From Linnemannia elongata (lineage: Eukaryota; Mortierellomycota; Mortierellomycetes; Mortierellales; Mortierellaceae): a stretch of DNA of 64,000 bases. This document shows, in pieces, positions 57,201 to 64,000 of the stretch. Each line of letters begins with the position of its first letter. Position 1 is the stretch's first letter. The notes under the pieces are model-generated. The model saw nothing but the letters and a program-made list of their open reading frames with translations. It did not search any database and was not told the DNA's origin. Where the stretch lies: the NCBI GenBank assembly GCA_036320915.1, contig JAXBDG010000006.1, forward strand, positions 372,001 to 436,000. Direction: 5' to 3'. A program made the translations under genes and the position numbers.

Positions 57201-57392
57201 CCAAGGGGTACCGAAATATCACGAGTCGTTGCTTGATTGGAGTAATAAATTCCTCGAGTAACATCTACCAACCTCAAGAGAGGGCCGCGACATCTAAATC
57301 CCTCCCCGCCCATTGGACGTTCAGTGTATTTTTGCGATAGTGAAATACGCACAATAGCATGACCTCATACCTAAAATTCCCACCAGATTATG

Positions 57393-57400
57393 TATATAAA
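57393..57400 (+). promoter_or_regulatory. TATA box
   Basis: TATATAAA 134 bp upstream of the ATG at 57534. Confidence 0.55.
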
Positions 57401-57533
57401 GGAGTTGAGCCATCGTACTTTTTGACCAATACACAACCCTCTTTTACTAAAAGCATTAGCTCTTACAACACCCGCAAGACCCAGCCAACAGAACCTGCCG
57501 CAAGAACCAGCCAACAGAATCCCTCGCTCTACC

Positions 57534-58469
57534 ATGCTTGCTCCCACAGTCTTCGCCGTGCTTCTCCTTTGCCTGAGCCCTGCATCCGCCATCGGTGAGA
57601 TTCCTCCCTCCAACTCCGGCGAGGAACCAATCGATTTGTATAAATGCGACTTTCGACAAGATCCTCATTACGGACAGCTACTGGCCTTTGCGCGACGTGG
57701 ACTGCCCAAGGAGATGTTTTTTGGCGCAGGAATGCAAGTCCCGGAGTATGTTTTCGTCCAGAGACAAGACCCGGCCGAGATCATGGGCGTTAGGGCAATC
57801 TGTTACGGAGACCACATGGCGCCCGTTGTACCCAGCGGCCCTGTTGCGGAATGGCGCGATCTTATCTGCCCAGTGCCTGGAGCGCCATTTGACGGAAAGA
57901 GCTTTCCAACGTGCAAGGTCAGGAACTTGGTCATCAAGGCACAACTGCGTGTAGAGCAGCTTGGTTTCGACAACAGCAAAACGGACCGAACAGAGACAGT
58001 CGATAAGACTTTCACGACCAACTTCGTCATCAAAGGCGAAGTCACGATGGCTCCGACATTCTTCAAAGTCTTCGGTCTCGAAGCAACGGCTAGCGGCGAG
58101 TACTCAAAGCAGGCGATTATCAAAACCACCACAGTGAAAGGAGTCAAGGCTGGTTATTCGGCAACGTACGTTAGCGCCTTCGTCGATTTGCGCGTCACAA
58201 TGGACTACATCAGTCTATCTCAATATTTAATCGATAAGACAGCCCAAACCAGAACGTGCATCCCGGACAAGTTTGAATTGAAGGCGCCTGTTACGAACGA
58301 CTTTGTAGTCGGGGAGCAAAAGGCATGGTTGAATTGTACCGCAGTCAAAGAGGAGGCACCCAAAGAGGGGGGCGTCACCAAGAGGCAAGAGCAGACTCCC
58401 ACGCAAAGAACATGCTATGGAATCACTGCCACTGAAGAATTAGTTGAAGAGCCATGCTTCACGGACTAG
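57534..58469 (+). CDS. Secreted beta-rich protein, aerolysin-fold candidate
   Basis: Single exon, 311 aa. Signal peptide MLAPTVFAVLLLCLSPASAI. The first ~140 mature residues are cysteine-containing and of unknown fold. From ~145 to ~235 the sequence alternates Thr/Ser and hydrophobic residues (TVDKTFTTNFVIKGEVTM, AIIKTTTVKGVKAGYSATYV), typical of long beta strands as in the aerolysin/ETX-MTX2 superfamily, whose members oligomerise on membranes. Several cysteines and a charged KRQEQ tail follow. I cannot tell whether this is a defence protein, lectin-like protein or pore former; the assignment is structural guesswork. It has its own TATA box. Confidence 0.65.
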   Translation: MLAPTVFAVLLLCLSPASAIGEIPPSNSGEEPIDLYKCDFRQDPHYGQLLAFARRGLPKEMFFGAGMQVPEYVFVQRQDPAEIMGVRAICYGDHMAPVVPSGPVAEWRDLICPVPGAPFDGKSFPTCKVRNLVIKAQLRVEQLGFDNSKTDRTETVDKTFTTNFVIKGEVTMAPTFFKVFGLEATASGEYSKQAIIKTTTVKGVKAGYSATYVSAFVDLRVTMDYISLSQYLIDKTAQTRTCIPDKFELKAPVTNDFVVGEQKAWLNCTAVKEEAPKEGGVTKRQEQTPTQRTCYGITATEELVEEPCFTD

Positions 58470-59441
58470 CTGCCGCTATTACACCCTTCCTACGCGTTTC
58501 AAACCTTTCAATCTGTTACACGAAACAGCAAGTAGCTTATAGTTTATTATACGACAAGAGTGAGCTCCTTCTCCTAAATCAGTATTATTATTTTTCAAAT
58601 CTTACTAAAAACTCCTTGAAAGTACTCATCTCTTGTCCTTATGTGTCGCAAGAGGACACGATCCACGAATTTCCTACGAAGGACGAACTATTTGCACCGT
58701 TGTAGGTGTCATGAACATATGTCCCGCTCCGGCGCTCCGTTCGCTGCCGAAAAAGAAGATAGACATTTTTGGACCGGGGATCATCAAAATAATTAATTCG
58801 GACACCTCAGCTCAACACACACATTACACTATCTTCTTCTTAGACCAACAACAGAAGCAATGTTCTAACTCCACTTCTGTCCACAGCAGAGCCTGAGAGA
58901 CAAATATTCTATCTAGTCTTGGAAAGCGACCGCCGTCAACTCGATCAGCTTTAGACTCTCAAGTCAAGCAGAGTGGCTCCTTCAGCACCATAGCCTTTGC
59001 CTCACCAGCAGCCGTGACAGCTTACCCGACTACCCAAGGTGGCTATACCACACCCATTCGCTGTCAAGGCTTGATGCGTTTCATCATTCCGTTGCAAGTC
59101 CCTCAGCCGCCAATTACGCATCACATCCTAGCAAATCTTCTGGCTTTATTAAACGGCTCCATTATCAGACTTAATCGTTCAGCATCATTTTCCAACAACC
59201 CAGCTCAGGATGTTTCGGCGGCGATCGCAGCTGCCCAGTTTCCAATCCTTTTTGGACATGCATCTCAGACAGCCTTTGCACAGCCACCTTCAACGCTCTC
59301 CTGCACCTCTTAATCACAATCAAACAGCTTCTACACCTTTCCACCACAATCAAACGGCACCTGGATCACATCATTACAATCAGGCCATACCCGCACCCTT
59401 TTATCCCAACCGGACCGCTGCTGGATACTACAATCATTACT
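58470..59441. other. Intergenic
   Basis: 3' flank and unique DNA. A degenerate ~24-36-bp repeat around CCACAATCAAACGG lies at ~59310-59430 (frame reading HNQTA repeats). No supported gene. Confidence 0.4.
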
Positions 59442-60520
59442 TTTTTTTGGTAAACAATTTTATTTCTCTGACAAGCAGAACAAAGGAGGCATTTAGAAGT
59501 AAAGAGGACTACAGACCAAACTCTTCAGCGCACCATCCGCCAGTCACAATCCGATCCGGAACCTGGCTCTGCACAACAATTGTCGCTGCTCTTCACAGCA
59601 ATAACGGAGGAAAATAAAACTAGATACGTATAAAGGGGATTCTTCCCACCCTCTCCATTAATGACAACTTCCTCCTTCCCAACAAACTCTCCAACAGCTG
59701 CTCGTCAGCTGAGCGTGGTTCCTTGGTCGCTCCAGGGCAGATCCGATTCTCATGTGTGGCTAGCGAAGTGCCACACTGGCAGAAACCATCACGCGTGATG
59801 TAACCGTATCCTTGATTCCAATCACCACGGGGGCTTGTGTATTCGGATGTCTTGTCCTTGGCAGACATGCCCTGGGTCTGCTCCCACGCGATTGTCGCGG
59901 AGCATTGGGGTTTCTAGATCAGCTCTGAGGCCTGCGTCTCTAGGTAGCCAACAAATTTGTGGAGGACCGTCTTGGCGATGGACTGTGGGTTTTGGAAGAC
60001 CGCGGACCATTCGGTCAACATACTTTTGGGGGTGATGCCACGGAGTAGTTCGGATATGTTCCACTTGGGGTTCTCACCGCGATCTGGAGCAGGATTACAG
60101 TTGTGCACGGCTTGAGCTCCACCGATAGCGGAGAATCCTCGCACATGATCCGCATCTTGGGGGGACCGCCAGTGTATGGGCACTGGCCTCAGAGCTAGAC
60201 GACCGTTATCCACCGTGCGTTTGTGTTCTCGTTTCCTGGCTGCATTGTAGCGTCTGTCGCCTGTACACCTCACTCGTCGATCTTGCCCATAGCTTCTTTC
60301 CAGATCTTAATGGTGGTCTCAGCTGCCGAGGAACAGTCCCAGACATGTTCGTTATCCTCTTTCTCGAGCTTGCATTGTCGGCAAAGGCATGTTGGGCACA
60401 GGGCTTTAGGGCCTGCATGGAGTATAATCACTATATTCCTCAAGGCACATGCAGCCGATTGGAAACCTGGAGAGGACTGCAGTAGTTGAACTACCCTTAA
60501 ACAAAGCTAGGAAGGAAAAA
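59442..60520 (-). mobile_element. LINE (L1/Tad-like) 3' portion, decayed
   Basis: A short A-tail (T8 on plus at 59442), ~170-bp 3' UTR and ORF2 C-terminus (GYGYITRDGFCQCGTSLATH, ending at 59620) are homologous to the insertion at 49874. It extends further 5' with frame breaks. A cysteine/histidine cluster (CPTCLCRQC, then NEHVWDC) near 60330-60390 is typical of L1/Tad ORF2 ends. Stops and shifts make it non-functional. Confidence 0.7.
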
Positions 60521-60561
60521 AAAAAGTGAAGGTTCTTTCGAACAAGGAACTTCTTTCCACA

Positions 60562-62112
60562 ATGCCAAACCAAGAGCAACATCAACACCGAGATGGAGAC
60601 CCACCCTCCCAACCCCTGCCCTCAATCGGGTCCCCACCATCTCCCACTTACGCTTCCAAGGCAGCTGGAATCCGTAACATGCACAAACTCAAGCTCCACC
60701 CAGTGTTCACTGACCCTGCAGAGGGTCACCTTGCTGCCACCGCCCTTGCACCAAAGGGAGCCCGTCTGGGAGACCTGGTGAACCCAAGAGCAGTGGCCTA
60801 TATCGCCCCCAGAACAATCTCCCCTGGTGCGTTTTCGGACGCTGCCAGATCTACCCACTCAACCCTCTTCCAAGCCCACAGCGACCTGGACCCCTTTCAC
60901 ATCATCAGCAACATGGCTTACCCATGCGCTGATGGTGTCCACCACCGCATCGAAATTGTCTACCACGAATCTCTGGATCCCATCATTCTCTCCACCACCC
61001 CCATCATGTACGATGGCACCAAGTATGCTCCTCTATCTTCCACAATCTCCCACATTATCACCCGTTTCGTCTTTACGGATTATCAATTCCACTCTTCCCT
61101 TGACTTTGGCGTCCCCCTGGAGCAGTTCTGCTCTTGGTATTTTGAGGACACCATGAAAATGGGCAAAGTCATCAAAATCGAGATCCCCATGTTCCCCACC
61201 CCCAACGGTAATTACGAAGCCCGCAGTCAGTTCACTGTCTACGTCAAAAGCGACAAGACCGCGGAAGACTGCAAGATCGGTCGCCTACTGTCTTTGGGAA
61301 GCCGCCAAAAGGCCCCCTGCCGAATCAGCTGGATGGGTGCCTCCCCCTTCTGTAACTACTGCAAGGGAGATGGGCACCTCATTCCCCAGTGTCCCAAGCG
61401 TCTGGCTATTGTATGCAGTGCGTGCAACGCCAATGGTCATGTCAGCTTTACTTGTTCGAGATTCTCGGCGAGAGATGCAAAGGGAGCGAAAGGTAAGATG
61501 CCTGTGAGAGGGCAACCCACCAATACGTCCCCTGCTGAACTTTCTTCTTCTTCTTCTTCTTCTTCTTCTTCTTCTTCTTCTTCTTCTTCTTCTTCTTCTT
61601 CTTCTTCTTCTTCTTCTTCTCCTTCTCCTTCTTCTCTTTCTTCCCCACTTCCTGAGGGCTCTCAGCAGCCTAATCTGGCCTCAAACACCAATCAGCCCGC
61701 TATGACCACTACTGATGTCATCTCCCAGCCCCATGTAGTGGATTTGACCGAAAATGAATCTCCCTCCAACACCTCCAACGATGACATCACTGTGAGTGAG
61801 AGCCAGGGTAAGGGCAGAACAGAAGTGGACCAGGATGGTGATGTCAGTCTGGAGGAGGCTGACTTGGAAGACCTGGACAGAGATGCCAACAATATCAACA
61901 ACTTACCCCCTACCAATTCATCTGATGATAATGATGAGCCTATGAAGGATGTGGTGAACAATTCGATAGCAGCTCGCATCAAGGCTCGCACTGTTTTCAG
62001 ACCTCCGATCGCCACAACAGATATGATTACCCCCAAAGCAACTAACAAGAAGTACACCAAAGGAGGAAGACCCATCAATAAATCTACTTCTAGAACCAGC
62101 TGGAAAAAATAA
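60562..62112 (+). CDS. LINE ORF1 (nucleic-acid-binding, CCHC zinc knuckles)
   Basis: 516 aa from the ATG for MPNQEQHQH (an upstream GTG at 60526 is not used as start). The N-terminal ~60 aa are Pro/Ser-rich; ~100-250 is a compact domain of unknown fold. Two CX2CX4HX4C zinc knuckles follow: C264, C267, H272, C277 and C285, C288, H293, C298. A poly-Ser stretch of ~26 residues (~328-353), encoded by a TTC microsatellite, then leads into an acidic disordered tail. ORF1 proteins of this class coat the element RNA and assist target-primed reverse transcription. The stop codon overlaps the ORF2 start as TAATG, suggesting coupled termination-reinitiation. Confidence 0.88.
   Translation: MPNQEQHQHRDGDPPSQPLPSIGSPPSPTYASKAAGIRNMHKLKLHPVFTDPAEGHLAATALAPKGARLGDLVNPRAVAYIAPRTISPGAFSDAARSTHSTLFQAHSDLDPFHIISNMAYPCADGVHHRIEIVYHESLDPIILSTTPIMYDGTKYAPLSSTISHIITRFVFTDYQFHSSLDFGVPLEQFCSWYFEDTMKMGKVIKIEIPMFPTPNGNYEARSQFTVYVKSDKTAEDCKIGRLLSLGSRQKAPCRISWMGASPFCNYCKGDGHLIPQCPKRLAIVCSACNANGHVSFTCSRFSARDAKGAKGKMPVRGQPTNTSPAELSSSSSSSSSSSSSSSSSSSSSSSSSSPSPSSLSSPLPEGSQQPNLASNTNQPAMTTTDVISQPHVVDLTENESPSNTSNDDITVSESQGKGRTEVDQDGDVSLEEADLEDLDRDANNINNLPPTNSSDDNDEPMKDVVNNSIAARIKARTVFRPPIATTDMITPKATNKKYTKGGRPINKSTSRTSWKK
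61541..61619 (+). repeat. (TTC)n microsatellite in ORF1
   Basis: About 26 consecutive TTC/TCT triplets encoding poly-Ser; likely to vary in length between element copies. Confidence 0.9.
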
Positions 62113-64000
62113 TGCGGATCGTGAGCCTGAATGTACGAGGATTGCGAAAGCAACACCTTCAGAACAACAATGCAACCGGTCCATCTAACTTTTTCACCTG
62201 GCTTCGGAAAACGGATTTTGATATAATGGCACTTCAGGAAATCAACCTACCGTCAACACCAACCACCACTGAACAAACCAACTACAATCAATATCTCAAC
62301 ACTCATAGCTCTGTCTGGTCTTCTCACTGTGCACTTCTTCTTCGCGACCCTGACCTTTCTTTCTCTAACACCTCTTATGCAGAAGAAGGAAGAATTATTG
62401 TTACTACTGTCTCCTCCTCATCCACATCCTTCACGGCCACCTTCTGCATTATGTATGCCCCAGCCAACAAGACGGCACGACGCCAATTTATGATGAACTG
62501 CCTGTCACTTCCCTTCTTTCTCTCCCCTCCTCCAAAGGCCTTTCTTTTAGGCGACCTCAACTTCAAACACCACACTCATCCCCGTCCCCACCCCCTGTTT
62601 CAGGACTGGGTTGACACTCATCTTGTAGACTGCATCACTCCACCCCACACTGATCCCAAACCCACTCACACCCATACAGTAAACAAAGCCCGCCATACCA
62701 TTGATTACATTTTCTCCTCTATCCATTTCCTCTCACAGGTATCTAAATCTGAGCAACTCTGTACATCTCCCTTCTCGGACCACGATATGCTGGTACTGAC
62801 ACTCTCCCTCACCTCCGCCCCTGTGACAGGTCGAGGGATATGGCGAATGAATACCCGGCTCCTCAACAGTGACTTCCTCAAAGAACTCACCGAACACTTG
62901 ACCGCATTCTCCTCACCACATCCTCACCAAAGCAACACTCAACACTGGGACAGAGTCAAGACCGAAATCAAACGATTCTGCATCTCTGCCTCCATCAAAA
63001 GGAAACAGGATCAACAATCCGCCATAAGAGAACTCAACATACAACGTCAAAACAAACTAGCCCAGCTCTCCCTTGCTTCCGGTGCAACAAAGGACACCAT
63101 CATACTGGAACTGGAAGCCCTGGAATCAACTCTCCAACATCACACATCGGAAGACCTGGATGCCTATGCCCTTCGTTCGGGAACTTTGTGGCGTGAACAA
63201 GGGGAAGGCAACACCTCCTACTTCTTCCGAGCGATCTCCCAACGCAACAAAAAACGACTTGTACCTCACTTGCTCAACCCTGCCACCAACGCCCTAACAA
63301 CCACAACCGAAGAACGACTAAACGTAGCAACAGACTTTTACTCACAACTTTACTCCTGTGACCCCTCAGACCAGGATGCGACAAACCAACTACTGAACGC
63401 TATCCCCCCTCAGGCAATCCTCTCCGATCAGGATAGCATTCGTCTCCAAAGGGACGTCACACCAGAAGAGATAGACGACGTAGTGAGCAGATCACCACTC
63501 AGCAAAGCCCCAGGCAAGGATGGGTTGCCTTTCGAGCTTTACCGACACATCCTTCTCATACCCTGGATCAAGGAACTATTCACCACAATCATCAACGACG
63601 CGCTGACTCACGCCACCTTCCCCGCATCCTGGCAGGAGACAGTGATGATCCTCCTCTTCAAAAAAGGAGACGCAACAAAACTGGCTAACTGGAGACCCCT
63701 CTCACTCATCAACTCGGACGCCAAACTATTCACCAAAATCCTTACCCTACGCATTCAGCCACACATGTCCAAGCTAACAGGAGCATACCAAACCGGGTTC
63801 ACGGCAGGACGACACATAGCAGACAATGGCTTAGTGCTTACCACCCTTCGGGAGTACTGTAACACAAGGAAGACAAAGCATGTTGGCATACTACTGGACC
63901 AGGAAAAAGCATACGACCGTGTGCATCCCATTTATCTACGACAAGTCTTGAGACGTTTTGGATTTCCATCAAGTGTCATCGAGTCGGTCGTTCAACTCTT
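62112..64000 (+). CDS. LINE ORF2: AP-like endonuclease and reverse transcriptase (partial at window edge)
   Basis: Open from the ATG at 62112 (its A is the last base of the ORF1 stop) to 64000 without a stop; at least 629 aa. The endonuclease domain (~1-235) shows LNVRGL, MALQEINLP with the catalytic Glu, GDLNF, DYIF and terminal SDHDML. A linker of ~200 aa follows. The RT domain begins ~455 with APGKDGLPFELY and has LLFKKGD, NWRPLSLINSDAKLF, YQTGFTAGRHIADN and the first catalytic-motif region LLDQEKAYDRV (~595). The YxDD motif, rest of RT and C-terminus lie outside. The enzyme nicks target DNA and copies element RNA. Confidence 0.93.
   Translation, partial: MRIVSLNVRGLRKQHLQNNNATGPSNFFTWLRKTDFDIMALQEINLPSTPTTTEQTNYNQYLNTHSSVWSSHCALLLRDPDLSFSNTSYAEEGRIIVTTVSSSSTSFTATFCIMYAPANKTARRQFMMNCLSLPFFLSPPPKAFLLGDLNFKHHTHPRPHPLFQDWVDTHLVDCITPPHTDPKPTHTHTVNKARHTIDYIFSSIHFLSQVSKSEQLCTSPFSDHDMLVLTLSLTSAPVTGRGIWRMNTRLLNSDFLKELTEHLTAFSSPHPHQSNTQHWDRVKTEIKRFCISASIKRKQDQQSAIRELNIQRQNKLAQLSLASGATKDTIILELEALESTLQHHTSEDLDAYALRSGTLWREQGEGNTSYFFRAISQRNKKRLVPHLLNPATNALTTTTEERLNVATDFYSQLYSCDPSDQDATNQLLNAIPPQAILSDQDSIRLQRDVTPEEIDDVVSRSPLSKAPGKDGLPFELYRHILLIPWIKELFTTIINDALTHATFPASWQETVMILLFKKGDATKLANWRPLSLINSDAKLFTKILTLRIQPHMSKLTGAYQTGFTAGRHIADNGLVLTTLREYCNTRKTKHVGILLDQEKAYDRVHPIYLRQVLRRFGFPSSVIESVVQL

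Larger units (their letters stand above)
60520..64000 (+). mobile_element. LINE (L1/Tad-like), 5' end through RT domain
   Basis: ORF1 and ORF2 are both open. The element starts very near its ORF1, head-to-head with the older minus-strand LINE, and leaves the window inside the reverse transcriptase. The 5' boundary (about 60510-60530) is approximate. Confidence 0.85.

Overview
This window is nuclear DNA of a fungus. Genes carry short GT-AG introns, lie far apart, and are separated by AT-rich, retroelement-littered DNA. The gene families (expanded secreted M13 metallopeptidases, Sel1-repeat proteins with a shared N-terminal module, a Crinkler-type NTPase, small secreted cysteine-rich proteins, L1/Tad-like LINEs) best fit an early-diverging fungus, most likely Mortierellomycota (Mortierella and relatives). 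That placement is inference from gene families; no intact rRNA marker is present.

Layout. 0-23 kb is gene-rich: a spliced Sel1 gene (-), M13 peptidase 1 (+), a 1,636-aa lysine-rich low-complexity protein (+), M13 peptidase 2 (+) and a 1,332-aa LRR-like protein (+). 23.15-27.38 kb and 51.85-56.07 kb are the arms of a ~4.2-kb inverted duplication. Each arm carries the same secreted isochorismatase-like gene and a nuclear 28S rRNA 3'-end fragment. The ~24.5-kb spacer holds M13 peptidase 3 (-), an intact-looking Tc1/mariner element inserted in an older retroelement remnant, 13-bp minisatellites, a small cysteine-rich secreted protein, a dead P-loop NTPase gene, a decayed Harbinger-type element, a Crinkler-type gene with an apparent C-terminal frameshift, a secreted I36-like inhibitor, and a 609-aa Sel1 protein built from ~15 near-identical units. 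49.8-51 kb contains two clean retroposition events: a LINE 3' fragment with a 16-bp target-site duplication, and a tRNA-like SINE with an internal 38-bp tandem repeat, A-tail and 13-bp target-site duplication. 56-64 kb has more minisatellite, a secreted beta-rich protein, an old LINE fragment (-), and a LINE (+) whose ORF2 is open to the window edge.

How it fits together. Many of the cellular genes encode secreted or interaction proteins (three M13 peptidases, isochorismatase-like hydrolase, I36-like inhibitor, cysteine-rich protein, beta-rich protein), with Sel1 and Crinkler/NTPase families typical of fast-evolving repertoires, set among active and decayed mobile elements. The three M13 genes have identical internal exon lengths at six introns, so they are paralogues of one ancestral gene. 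The most unusual structure is a repeated unit in which an isochorismatase-like gene lies between two 28S-rRNA-derived segments in direct orientation. At least four 28S fragments begin at nearly the same 28S position.
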